A DNA stretch of 64,000 bases, from contig OZ024935.1 of NCBI GenBank assembly GCA_964017235.1, forward strand, positions 33,149,596 to 33,213,595. The letters run 5' to 3'. The first letter of the stretch is position 1. Every line of letters starts with the position of its first letter. The notes below the pieces were generated by a model. The model was not told the origin of the DNA. It made no database searches and saw nothing but the letters and a program-made list of their open reading frames with translations. The translations under genes were made by a program, and so were the position numbers. This document shows positions 24,801-38,613 of the stretch, piece after piece. The DNA comes from Sabellastarte sp. h YS-2021. Taxonomy: Eukaryota; Annelida; Polychaeta; Sabellida; Sabellidae.

Positions 24801-27800
24801 TCTGAGATCCTTGATGATTTGGAAACCAAACTGAGTCATGTACCACCAGATAAGAGGGTTCCACTCATTGAATTGCTCTTAAAGTACAAGTCAGTGTTCC
24901 CAAATGCCCCTAATAGGACAAATATACTCATGCATGATGTCGATGTCGGCGATGCCCGTCCGATCAAACAGCATCCGTATCGGGTAAATCCTATCAAACT
25001 CGAAAAATTAAGGCAGGAAGTGCAATATATGCTAGAAAAAGATATAATTGAACCAAGTCAAAGTAGTTGGGCATCTCCTTGTGTTTTGGTCCCGAAACCA
25101 GACGGTTCAATCAGATATTGCACTGACTACAGAAAAGTCAATGTTTTGAGTAAAACGGATTCCTTCCCTATCCCAAGGATGGAAGACTGTATTGATCGGA
25201 TTGGCAATGCCAAATACATCACAAAGTGTGATTTACTGAAAGGATATTGGTGTGTGCCTCTTACTGAGCGGGCCAAAGAAATATCAGCCTTCGTGACCCC
25301 TGATGGTCTATATCAGTACAAGGTAATGACATTTGGCATGAAGAACTCCCAAGCCACATTTCAAAGACTAATGAATATATGTTTAAAAGACTTAGAAGGT
25401 GTTGAAGTGTATGTGGATGATATTGTCATCTTTAGTGATACTTGGGAAGAACATTTAAAAAGGCTTGAACAAGTCTTGTTTCGGCTCAAAGAGGCAAACC
25501 TCACTGTAAATTTGTCAAAGAGTGACTTTGTAAAAGCAAAGGTTGTGTACTTAGGGCATGTAGTGGGTGATGGAGTTGTGACACCCATCAAAGCTAAAGT
25601 GAAAAGCATCATTGACTATCCCATTCCTGAAAATAAGAAAAGCTTAATGAGGTTCCTTGGAATGGCGGGATATTATAGAAAATTTTGCAAAAACTTTTCA
25701 GAAGTCACTGCTCCATTGACTGAATTACTGAAAAAGAATGTAAAATATCACTGGTCAGAGACTTGTCAAAAATCATTTGACAAAGTAAAGAACCTTCTCT
25801 GTTTAGAGCCCGTACTAACTGCTCCGGACTTCAGTAAACCTTTCCGGCTGGCTGTAGACGCCAGTGATGTGGGTGCAGGTGCAGTTTTACTGCAATGTGA
25901 TAATGAAGATATTGAACATCCCATCTGCTATTTTTCAAAAAAATTTAATGTTCATCAAAAGAACTACTCTACAGTAGAAAAAGAATGTTTAGCACTCATT
26001 TTGGCCATCCAGCATTTTGACATATACATATCTTCATCATCAAAACCCACCGTTGTATACACAGATCACAATCCTTTAGTCTTCTTGCACAAAATGAAAA
26101 ACAAAAATAGAAGATTATTGAACTGGAGTTTAATGTTGCAAGAACACAATCTTCAAATAGAACATGTTAAAGGAAAGGATAATATCTGTGCGGACGCCCT
26201 GTCCAGAAGCTGTATTTAATGTGTGATTTATATACCTGTAATTAGTAAGTTTATAAAAGTTATACATGGTATCAATTTTACTTTTGTATTTAGATAAAAA
26301 TGTTTTGTAAAATGTTATTATCTGTGTTTGTATACATCATGAAAATCTCTTGTAAAATTTTGTAATCCCTTGGTTTCCAAAATTTTTCTTTAAGGGGGGA
26401 GGTGTTACATATATTGGACACTATATTAGTACATTGTATATTACATATATTAGGCACTATATTAGTGCATTGTTTAATTTAAGCTTTATGTTTATACATT
26501 GTTATAAAAGATAATTGTGTTGTTGGTTCTTTTTGTGTGTTGACATTTAAAGTAAGGGAGTTATTGATTTTTGTGTTCTAGTGTTTATTGATCTGTTCAC
26601 AGACTGGGGGAAATCCCCCCCTCAGTGGTTATGTTAGATTTGGGGAAACCCAATTGCCAGTAGTTTCTAGAACTTCCTCATTTGGCCTAGATGGCTCAAT
26701 CTTTTTTTGAGTTGGTTCTGTACAATTCCAGAGGAATCTGTGAATGTATATAAGGAATGTACATCTGACCACAAAAAAACTTTGTATTCGCTGGCTATAA
26801 GGAGAGCTATTGTGTTTTGGAATATAATATAACTTGTGTTGCTGTGAACTTTTACTGGAGTGAACTAGATACATTGTCTGGACAGATTTATTGCACTTTG
26901 GATATTTTTGGATATTGTACAGTTATATAACAGAGAGTGGATTTACTGCATTTTGGACATTGTCCATATCTTGGAGCAGACAGTACAATTGTGTTAACTC
27001 TCTAAAAAATCTCCAGACAGACCTTCTGTGTGACTGGATATATAAAGGATAGCAGGACAAGCACCTTTTGTGTTGTTGAGTGTGGGACAGGTCACAGGAT
27101 ATAGATATCTGTGTGTGAGTGAACGCTGGACAGATCACGGGACAGACCACAGGACATTGGACAGATCACAGAATATACCACAGGACGGATTACAGAACAG
27201 ATTGCGGGATACGGCGGATAAACTTATTCTTAATCTCAGTGGTCAGGTCAGCTAGATCTTGTTATTGTATTAGTGTGCTTAGTTAAGGGCATACCAGTTG
27301 ACTGTAATCATTATTGTTAATCGCTAAATAAATTTGTTAAGTTAAGCTTTTTGCTTTTTTTCTGTTACAACTTAAAGACAACCGGTAATTGCTACCATGC
27401 TTGCCCGTGACCGTAACACTGACTTATTCTAAATCACAGCTGGGCTAAATGGATTTCTCAAATTATATTGTTATGAATACCCCAGAGACAAAGAAAATAA
27501 ACATATATAACTTGTACTATTCTGGTGATTCCAGAAACCAAGAGACTATCCCATAAATAAATTAGAAAATTGAAATCACTGGATCAGGTTTTAATTATAG
27601 ACCATATACTCTACACCAAATAATCACATATTGATACAAACACTTATGTCACAGCCTTCTGCCAACAAGAAAACAGCTCAGATACCATAGTTCTAAGTAG
27701 TATGTAAGAAAGTTACAGTTGATTAAAGAAGATAACATGCAATTGCAGATACAGTTGTCATATGAATTGACAGCTCAACACAAATGTTATACTGGTTTAA

Positions 27801-30800
27801 CTGTGCATGTTCATCCCTTTGTTGTTGTTTCATGTAAGAGTAATGATCCAGACCCTCATTGTAGAGCATATATGTAATGCAGAAAACAACTTTTTTTTGC
27901 TTGGGACTTTAACCCTTTGACACATCAAACTCTCCCAGAATGTAATGACACAGCTGTAAACTCCCACTATTCCCCAGTAGGAGTTCACAGCAGAGTTCAT
28001 GCCATTGGAAAACACATTCTTAGTAGTTCATGTTTCAGTGGTGTGCATGATAACTAAAAATGGCACACACATTTATTTGGATCAGGAAAGGAACCCTATT
28101 GTAAGATGACCTGCAACTACTAATGATAAAGAAGCTATAGTCATCTATCTAATCTAATGTGGAGTTTTATAGCACTTAATCTCCATCAATTGACAGACTC
28201 CAAGGCGGAACTGAACTAAGCAACTGGTTTGAGACAAGTATAGTCCAAAATAGCTAGGACAACCACTGTAAAAGACTTTACAAATGAATGCTGTGGTTTG
28301 GAACTTACAGATGTAAATTACAGGCACCCAGTGGAGTTGCTAAAAGATGGGAGTAACATGATCATATTTTCCATGATTTGTAACAATACCTGCAAGAGTG
28401 TGCTGAATACTCTGCAGCTTATTCTAATTGAAACATGACAAAACTCTAAACAGAGAATTACAGTAGTCCAAACGACTGCTAACCAAGGCATTTGCAGCAA
28501 GGACAGCCACTTCTTGAATATGACACCATCTAATTTTACGAAGGTCGCACATCTGATTTTGACAGTGTCAGCAGGAAGAAGAAGACTTCCAAGAATATTG
28601 ACAAGAAAATGAGGGGAGTGCTTCTGATGGCCTTGGATCCAAAATAATAAACCCAACTTTACCAGGGTTGAGTTTCAATTTAGTAACAGCCATCCATAGT
28701 TGTACAGCCTGCAGACAGGCATTAAGCTTATTGAGAGCCGCAAAAGCATTCTCATTAGATAGATAGACATATAGTTGGGTGTTGTGTACGTAGAATTCAA
28801 ATTTTATATCAGGACGGAGGCTAATGATTTTGGTTAGTGTAGATATATAGAGGAAAAATAAGAGTGGACCCAGCATAGAACCTTGGGGAACGCTATAATG
28901 AGCTTGCATTGTTAAGATAGTGTGGAATCTATAGTAATGACCTGACGATTGCTCAAGTAGGTAGCAAACCACTTAAGGACTATTTGACCAAGACCAAACC
29001 AGGATTCAAGAGTAGTGGCTTCACGGAGCCAAGGAGAGTATTATGATCAATAGTGTCGAAAGCTGCCAACAAGTCAAGCAACACTATCTTGGTGGGTTCA
29101 TCTCGTGCAAGAGGGAGTTCGGCCTAATTTTTAATTGACTTGTTTTGCAGTTTCTGTAGAATGGCCTGTTTTTTAGGCAGACTGACGAGGATTTCCAGTT
29201 TATTACTGTTGATGTTGAATGTCAACTGCTAAGTTACAACTGGTTCAACCAGCTTGGACAAGAAGCAGAGACCAAACATTGGACGGTGATGCTTAAGTTC
29301 ATTTCCAGGAAGTGATGCCTTCTTTATAAGAGAGTAACAACAGAGTATTTGAAGACATCGGGAAAGGAACCTTCACGGAGGGAATAATTTTACAACTTGG
29401 CTATGGATGGCAAAAGGATATTGACACAATGCTTAAGGATGAATGTGGGTATAGGGTTTAATAAGCATGATTTAGTTCGAGTCATTGATAATTTTTCAGA
29501 TTTCATCTTCACTTACAGGATTAAAGGTATTGAGAGCAGGATATGCCAAAATGGGAGCAGTAACACAGCCTGAAGTTGGGAATTCATTTTGCTAATTTTA
29601 TCACAGAAGAATAAAGCAATCTTGTCTACAAGGCTTTTACCTGAGCTATGAAAAGGCAGCATAGTTTCAGAGGTGCAGCACAGTACCTTCCTTAGACAGA
29701 GACTCTCAAAGCTACTTGGGGTCATAGGTGTTGGTATAGATGAGGCTGGTATAGTAGGAGCCTTTGTCTTTATTGGCCAATTGGTTGCCATGTGTGACAC
29801 ATTGGCCATGGTGGCAGAGTGGTAACACTCTCGCCTCCCTTCTCTGAGGTTGGGGGTTCGATCCCCGTGACGGCCTTAAGTGGGAAAGCTGGTATTTGCT
29901 TGCCGTTGGTCGGCAGTTTACAGTACACAACCCTAGCGAACTCTATGTACTGGTTTCCTCTGCCCTTCCAACTACCCGTCGTGATATGACCTGTACAGTG
30001 TTGAAAGCGACGTAAAACCCCAAATAAATAAATAAAAAAAAATAAATAAATGAAGCAGTTTCAAATATGATTTTGGAGAGATCATTGTGGAACTGGTTAG
30101 TATTGATCCTGTGATACCAACAATAGGAGATATAACGCTCAGCACTGGCTGCTGGGTAGGAGAAATCCGGACAATATTATCATAAGGAGAAAAAATACAT
30201 CCAATGTGTGCACAAGTATATGCGTAGGGTCAGTAACACCTTGAAGCATATTGCAATAGTGAAGAATGTCATTAAACCTGGACCTGTCATCACACTCAAC
30301 ATCAAAATGAACATTTATGTCCGTCCCTGCAATTGTGACACTGGAACTGACTGAAGACCAGAAAATTCTCTAAGAACCCAGTAGTACATGAACCTGGTGG
30401 ACGATACAGATAAGGAACTACAAAAATTTTGTGTTTTAGCTTTAAACATAATGTTGTACCTTTGAATGATCTGAACTCAGGTGATAATACTTGGAGAATA
30501 GGTTTTGTCTGCACCAGAAACATCCCACCACCTTGTCCAGTACACTGTTGTTTTTGGATAAAGTCAACTTAGCAGGTGTGAGAGAACTAAGAAGACCATT
30601 AGAGGGCCTGATGTGAGTATCTGCAAGAGCCAGGATGTCCAAGTTACCACATTTTATGAGGTCATGAATAAGAGGGCTTTATTTGCGAATTGACCTGCAA
30701 TTTGCAGGTCCAAAACTGGTGGGGCCAGGGTTTGATGCAGCATAACCACACAACAATAGAAGTAGGAGAAGGCTTCTACAATTTCAATAAAAAAAACTTG

Positions 30801-33800
30801 TTTTTTTGTTGTTGTCAAGATAACAATATTTACGGACCAGAGCAGGAAGCCCCAAAATTAAATGGATAGTTTTGTCAACATTTTTCTTATTCTATTCTAT
30901 TCTTGGGCAAACACACATGATAGTAATCAATAGCAGAGCTTTTAGTGCTAACATAGCTGGAGACTAAGGCAGTAAATAAACTAGTGTTTTGCAAGAATGT
31001 TGATGTTAATCCTTGAAACAATACCTGCCAAGGCCTCACACCACTAGGTTTTAAAAAGTCATAAATTTAACTTTTGGTCACTTAATGGTCACTCGGTCAA
31101 AAACTCTATGGCCAATCTGACCATAATTTTACCTGGGATCACATTAATATGTATGTTTCTTACTTATGCCACAAAATCAAGACTTTATGTTCAGATAAAA
31201 TTATGTTTGAGGTGACTAAAGACTTTACTTAGGGATTTTTTTACATATTTTCTGACCAGCCTCACTCTGTATTTTTTATATATGCCAAATATTAAGGCTT
31301 TAAGTAAACATTTAAACTGTATATGAGGGTATGAGGTACATAAAGACCCACCAAGAGTCTTTTTCAATTTTTTTTTACAAATTTTGCATTTGAAATGGTA
31401 GGTTTGCCTAAATCAGACTGTACTAGATATAACGTCTGCTCTGATCACTTCAAGATCTAATCACAGTGTTTTATGCTATTTTAGGATATTAAAGGCATAT
31501 ATTCCCTACAAAACTTTTTTGCTATAATTTTAGAATGTACAGTAAACCTTTTAAATATTTTGAGAAAGGATCAATCTAATCAGTATGGGAAAATTAACCA
31601 AAAAAATGAAATGATCTTTAAATCACACAAAAATGGTGGAACAAAATGTACTTATGCATGCCTGTGGTGTGAGAGATCGCCTGTCTGGGGCTATGTTGGT
31701 GCAAAGACGGCGCAATTGAGTTGGGATTAGCAATTTCTGCAATTAAGGGTTCCAGTGGGTTATAATAATAATAATAGTAGGATTTATAGACCGCAAAGTT
31801 GATATAAATCCTCTAATGCCCTTAAGTCCAAGAAGGGAGAGTCCAGGGACAGGCATGGGTCTAAAAAGCACCCGCCAGGGTATAACTAAGGTGGGGGTAT
31901 GCCAGCCTAAAGAAGTGAGTCTTTAGCTGGCTTCTGAAACCATCTATTGTTTGCTAAGATCTGACAGTCTGTGGCAGCTTGTTCCATTCAGCTGGTGTGG
32001 CTACTGCAAAGACACACCTGCCTACTTGCTTCTTAGGGCAGGTTGAGGAGACAGATAGCCTGTTGCCATGAGTGATACTCCTGGATCTTATTTAATCTGA
32101 AAGATACAAGGGCTGTGACAGATTAATAGCCTTGAATACCAAGAGATTATACTTAAAGAGGATGCGATGTTGAATTGGGAGCCAGTGGAGTTGTTTCTAA
32201 AAGGGTGTAACATGACTCATTTTGTCAAGTCTGAAGATGATGCAGCAAAGACCATTCTGGACTCTCTGTAGTTTGGCTATGTTGGACTTGCTTACCCCAA
32301 AGACTATGATAGATGTCAGAATCTTACATCGGCACTTGAACAACCAGATCATGTTATATATTGCTTAGTGGAGTAATCACAACATGGGGCTATTATTGGC
32401 CTATTTACAGAAACCTCAATTCCAAAATGTCATACATTCGCACTTATGACCAGGACAAAGCCTCAGTCTGTGTATGTGGAGTCTCATTTGACTTGAGTTG
32501 GCCACCTGGAGCATCACTGAATGACAGTGTAGACAGGAATGGTTCCCTCCTTTTTACCCTTTACACTAGCCCCATCACTCATATTATTTCCAGTTTCAAT
32601 GTCACCCACCTTCTGTGTGCTGATGACAAAAATATATATAGCACTTGACTCCAGGAACTTTGATTCCAGTATTGCTAAGCTCACTGATTGTCTTACTTGG
32701 GTTACAATGGATGGATGGTGTGTAACTGAAAATCAACACTGAGAAAATAGAATTCACCGTCATTGGTGATAGACATGTCAGAAGGTCCCTCAAGTAAGTA
32801 AGTGAGTGAGTGAGTGAGTGAGTGAGTGAGTGAGTGAGTGAGTAAGTGAGTGAGTAAGTAAGTAAGTCAGTAACACTTATAAAGCACCGAATTGATGTAA
32901 ACATCCTCTAAGGTGGTGATGTGCAAAAGCGATAGTCCAGTTCCAAAACAAGGTCCCTTACCATATTAGCGTCCGATAGGGGATAAACTATGGTGGAGGG
33001 TAAGCTAATCTGAAAAGATAAGCTTTCAACTGTTTTTGAAACAGAAATGCTATCTATGATTCTAATGGCTTGAGGAAGCTTGTTCCACTCCATGGGAGCT
33101 CCTACTATGAAGCTGCTCAGCCCTGAGCATTTATTTGGTTTAAATGAGGAAATTGATAGGTAATTGCCCCATGTGAGATCACTCCACCTAATTAGAGAAG
33201 AAAGATATAGAGGTTGGCTGAAATGTATTACTTTATAAGTAAGAGGATTGTATTTGAGCAATATACAGTAAGAATGGGAAGCCAGTGTACTTTGTGCTGG
33301 AAGGGTGTGACATGACAATATATATTTAGCTTGCATACTACACAAGGCTACGCAGTTTCATAGCAGGGGCTCCAACAGAGTGGAACAAGCTTCCTCAAGC
33401 CATTAGAACCATAGAAAGCATTTCTGGTTTCAGAAAACAGTTGAAAACATACCTTTTTAGATTGGCTTATCCACCACCATAGCCTATCTCCCCTATCAGA
33501 TGTTAATATGGAAACGGACCTCTTTTTGGAACTGAACTATCCCTTTTTGTACATCAGCGCCTTAGAGGATGTTTACATCAATTTCGGTGCTTTATAAGTG
33601 TTTCTTACTTACATACAACGTAAAGCTTTTTTAACTCTCTGTAGTCTGCTAGTATATGCCTTTTTGTGTTGTAAAGCAGTGAATTACAATAATCCAGGCG
33701 ACTGCTAGCCACGGCATTTGCCACCCTTACAGCTGTTTCATGATTTAAGTACCTGCAGACCCTTCATAGTTCCTGGAGATGGTAGTAACTTATGCGACAG

Positions 33801-36800
33801 AGGTTAGCCACGTGTCTTTGCATTGAATTTTCCGCATCCAGGATGACACCAAGGTTTTTGACCAATTAAGCTGGTTCCATGCTGTTGCCAAGCAAACTCA
33901 CTGGGAAAGATGACTTTAGGGAGATTCTGATTTGATCATCAATCACTATGAATTCCGTCTTGTTAGGATTTAATTTAAGTTTATTATTTCCCATCCAAGC
34001 CTGGACTGCCTCAAGACAATTTGTCAGTTCAGTGATACTAGAATCGAAGTTCCTAGAGTCAAGTTCTAAGTAGATTTGTGTGTCATCTGCATATAAGTGA
34101 TGGGTCACGTTGAATTTAGATATGACTGAAATGAGTGGGGTTGCATCTAGGGTAAAAAAGAGTGGCCATGGATATACCATGCAAAAATTATCTTCAAAAA
34201 CTATCTTCAAAAACTACACTGACTCCTCCTTTCAAATTACACCTTGTTTAAATACAATATCTCATTGCCATCAAAGCCATTACATTTTCTCAACCTACCT
34301 TCTTATCATCCTTAATAAAAAACCAGTAGCCTTAAATGTGGAAATTGGCTATCCTTTCCCTAATTTATTCTGATACGGCCATTAGCTTCTCCCATTGAAT
34401 GGAACAGACTCCCAAAGTCGGTCTGGTCACAGAACACCATAACAGGGTTCTGAAGCCAGTTAAAAAACTACTTGCTTAGACTACCATACCCTCAACCATG
34501 GTATTATCCATCCTGGTGGGCGCTAAATTGGATTTCGACCTGACACGCCCCTGGATTTTCCCTTTTTGGTTATAGTTAACTTAAACTGTTTAAGATTGAT
34601 GATAATGACTCTTATACAGAGTTTACTCAAGTTAACCTTATGTTATGTTAACATCTTAAAGTTTAATCTGATTATATGTTTGCGTACCTGCTTGTATTAT
34701 GTCTAATCTTAATGTAATAAAAGCCTGCATTATTTGAGGTGTAAATACTATTGTCGTATACTTGAGTTGCTCTGTATTATCATTTTACAGTTACTGTTAC
34801 ATACATAAATATTTCAACTGTAAACTTTTATACCCTCAATCGTCTTCATTGGTATTTGGCGTCTTTACTGAGATTTGCAATACAATTAGAAACAAATGAT
34901 TTTTTAGGTAATGTGACTTTATGATTCATCTATTTTGCTGATGTGGAATGACTAAAAAGTTCATTTATGCTCTTGTTAATGATGAGTGAGTGAGAATTCT
35001 GTAGAGATAACATTTCAAATATTAACCCTAAGTAAGATGATTTTAAGAGCTGGTTTGGTCACAGTCAAGTACAGTCTTTATCTTGGTTATTTCTTGTATA
35101 CCATTCCACCAAAGTACATTAAAATGTTTTATGATCAACAAAGTGCACTACTCTCCTCTATGACTACAAGAATTTCATACTTTTAAAAATACAAAATTTT
35201 TGGTGCAAATTTACACGAACCTTGCAATCTGATGCCTACATTTATTGAAAGTTGATGTCATGAAAGACACACTGTCAATAAAACGTCAGAATATGGTTTA
35301 GATCTCCAGTGTATTAAACTCTACATCCTGGTACTGGACCGTTTCAGATGGTTTACTTTCAATAATGGCAGCAGTGTAGCCCAATATAAAAAAGGCCAAT
35401 ACGCTGAGCCTTTTACAATATGTTTTGACAAGCTGGTTTTATAAATTGTTACTGTCATAATGGTCAACTATAACTAGTATTGAATATTGATCTGTTCATC
35501 AAAACTAATACAATGTACTATTTACTATTGAAGTTTGGGCTAATTTTATCTGTTCTTATAATAAGGCATTTGGATAATCAAGAATGCTGTAAAATTTTAT
35601 CACACTTTGAGAAAATGTGGACAAGAACAGGGTGAAGAACAGGCGTATCAGTACATGTGAAAACTGATACACTATCAGAAGCTGCATTGTTACACTGTAA
35701 AACTAAACACTTGTTCACTAATTGGAACACAAGTTACAGTCAAATTGTAGTGTCCATTATCAATCGTAAACCATTATTTGTGTGTGCTCAGCTTATGACA
35801 TGTTATATACTTTGTCTGTGGAATTTGTTTAAGAATCTTTGTATTCAGCATACCTTTCCATTGTCATCAATAAGCTCCCACTCTCCATGACAGCCTCCTG
35901 TTTGATGTCTTGCTGCAAAATGCAGGTCCACTAACCTCCAAAGACCATCTATCTTCACTGCAACCCAACTCTTGCAGCCAGAGCTATCTGACAGTTTCTG
36001 TCCAACAGTATAACCGGCTGCTTTTGCTATACCTTTGATCACCTCACATTGTATACCAGCATTCCTACAAACACACTTCAAAACTCATGATAATGCATGT
36101 GTGCCCATATGCTTAATGGCATCAAATCAAAGTTATATATTTACATTTTATTGGAGTATTTATGCATTTACATTTTAATGGAGCCCGGGATAGTAGATAT
36201 GGTGTTAATATCACATTCTTATACATGATTTACAAAAAAGGGGTAATTCCAAAACTGTAAGAAAATCATCACCAAGAATGGTATAATGACAGGAAAGCAG
36301 TTCTGAAGGTAGGCAAATATAAAATAACATAACTCAAACTAAGTTCTCAATGACAACTTATAGCACTTTCTTTCTCAGCCTGCAACCAGAAAACAATTCT
36401 ATCAATACTGTTAGTTAAGGAAGAATGATAATGTTAAAAAAACCCTTGTGTTTTGAAAATTAAATACAAGGATTTCCGAAAAAAATTATCCTACTTAATG
36501 ATGGTGTTCTACTGGGGCCATCTTCTCGGTAGTTAAGGATTCTTCGAGGGTCAGGAGCAATGTTTAAAGAGTATGTTTGGTTCAGTTGTATTTTCCTAAC
36601 ATGTAAGATATTTTATCGTCTCTCCCTGACTCTTGGTTATGACCATGGTTCCGCCCACCTAGAAAACAGCTTGTCTTGTCTATGTCTTGTCATAGTCTTA
36701 CTGTATACTGTTACCGTCTTGTCTGGAAGCACTATCAGTCTGTCATGGTCCAGTGTCCGAACATCACTCACTGAGAGTCTGTGGACCCAAACTGACAATA

Positions 36801-38576
36801 CTTAAAAGCAAACTGGCCTGTCATAAACGCCCACAACCTGACTTAGTCACTTCCCATAAAGGCTTAACTTCTCCAAGTCATTGGTAGCAGAGTCAGTTAC
36901 CAGTTACTTCACAGCAGGACAAGCCGGGAACACACCAGGACAAGCCGTAAAGAGAAAATTACAAGGTGGTTATAGCAACAGACAAGCTGGGTTGTGTATA
37001 GGATGGGCTGACTTCATTTTACTGACCCACAGCTTGTCGACTTTGTCACTTGGATTTTAAACTCTGACAGTCTATACCTGGCAGGGTTCAGAGAGGCTTT
37101 TGTGTTTTTACAAATTAACATAGGATTTAGTGTAAAGATACAAATTTGGCTGACTTGCTGAGAGGCTTTTGTTCTTTACAAACTACTTTTATTTGATTTA
37201 TGAGTCCTAAAAGGGGGGAATAGAAATGTGAGGAGGACAGAAGTCCCTAGACACACCTACAGAGTTGGAGTTGCTAACACACAGAGGAGGAGGGAGGGGA
37301 GAGAACACAGAGAGAGAGAGGAGGCAGAAAAAAAACAGGGGAAGGAGAGAGGGGGAATCAAGGACAGTAGAAACTCCACAGTCACAGACAAAAGAGACAG
37401 CGGCCAAAAAAAACCCCAAGAACTGAGAGGAGAGAGAGAGAGTGAAATGGACACAGGGTATGGAGGAGAGGCCAGCACTTCTCCATTCCAATCCAGGCAC
37501 AAGAAGGGACATACGACAAACAGACTCAGATGATGAGGCTATTGTCAAGGATCATGAAGAGCTTTACAACAAGACCACAAGCTCAGGAAGGATTACCTGT
37601 GGGAGAGGTTTGTCAGCAGCCGCAACCTGTCAGTGAAAGAGTGCAAGAATCCCAAACGGCTCGCTTGGATAACTCACCTAGTTCAAGTCTGAAAGGACCC
37701 CTAAGGTAATGACAAAGAGACAGAACTGGATTCAGGACAAAATTAACTTCTTGCAGACACACATCAGAAGGATGAGCCTCTGCAGATCTTCAGGCTTCTA
37801 GACCTCACAGAGAGGAGCCAGTGCTAGTCCAGCCTCAGTCCACGGCATTTTTATGAGGGTCAACAGATACAGCATAGAGACCAAAATCTTGTTTAAATAT
37901 AATCTTATTACTTTTATGGCCATCAAATTCTCTCAATGCACATACTTATCACCCTTGATCAAAACCAGCAGCCTAGCTGGCTATTTCTTTCCTCCGTTTG
38001 TCCAAGAATGGCCATTGGTAGATGAGGTTTTGCAATGACTTTCCCCCAATAACTGGAACAGACTTCCACAATTAGTCTGATCACAGCACACAAACAGGTT
38101 TCTGAAGCCAGCGTAAAACCTATTTGTTTGTACTAGCATATCCTCCACCATAATACATCTCCCCAGTAGGCTCCAATTTGGTTCTCAACCTGGTATGCCC
38201 CAGGACTTCTCCCTTTTTGATCTCGAGTGCATTAAACCATGTTGTATCAATTTTTCGCTATATAAATGTTTCTATTTTATTTTATTCTCTTCTTACACAA
38301 CACACCAGCCACCCATTGCAGCCCCTTCATCAGTCGACCAGCAGGTCAAAGATCAGTTTTAACAGAAGACTAGTCTCACATCTTTCCTCGGCCCCCTAGA
38401 CACCAGACAACCAAAACAGCCTTCTGCAACTACCTGGCATCTGAAGTTGAATATTTGGAGGAAAGAGACTTTAAAAAATTCAGAAACAAGGCTGTGAAAC
38501 TTTTAAGTGGGATACAGAGCAGAGCAGAGGAAAGCAACCTACACTTTCTAGGAGCTCCAGTACCACTTCCATATAT

Positions 38577-38613
<37 letters not shown>

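Larger units (their letters stand above)
20347..27418 (+). mobile_element. Gmr1-like Ty3/gypsy LTR retrotransposon, essentially full length
   Basis: A complete 7,072-bp element: 5' LTR (20347-21362), tRNA-Pro primer site, one 1,581-codon gag-pol ORF (21474-26219), polypurine tract and 3' LTR (26403-27418). It is flanked by 4-bp target duplications CTGA (20343-20346 and 27419-27422). Integrase precedes reverse transcriptase, the domain order of the Gmr1 clade rather than standard Ty3/gypsy. The LTRs show about four substitutions and two 1-bp homopolymer indels by eye, so insertion is recent. There is no envelope gene. It interrupts copy 2 of the tandem duplication; the empty site is preserved in copy 1 near 14480. 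The protease active site is substituted, so this copy may not be self-sufficient. Confidence 0.95.
17841..31107. repeat. Tandem segmental duplication, copy 2 (with later insertions)
   Basis: Same content as 12306-17840, plus a 7.07-kb LTR retrotransposon (20347-27418) and a SINE (29803-30050). The copies differ by scattered substitutions and small indels, a few percent by eye. The end (AAAAACTC at about 31107) matches the copy 1 end. Both copies sit in the single intron between KY exons 6 and 7. Confidence 0.9.

Noticed and set aside
20866-27150. Identical minus-strand ORFs in two places (20866-21093 and 26923-27150)
   Set aside because: They are the same LTR sequence twice; no independent coding evidence.
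20347-27418. Endogenous retrovirus with envelope
   Set aside because: Only about 170 non-coding bases separate the pol stop from the polypurine tract; no envelope ORF.
29803-29880. Functional tRNA gene
   Set aside because: A- and B-box-like motifs are present, but the body, A-rich tail and dispersed copies identify SINE heads.
37207-37548. 113-codon minus-strand ORF rich in Ser and Leu
   Set aside because: Antisense of a polypurine tract; composition artefact.
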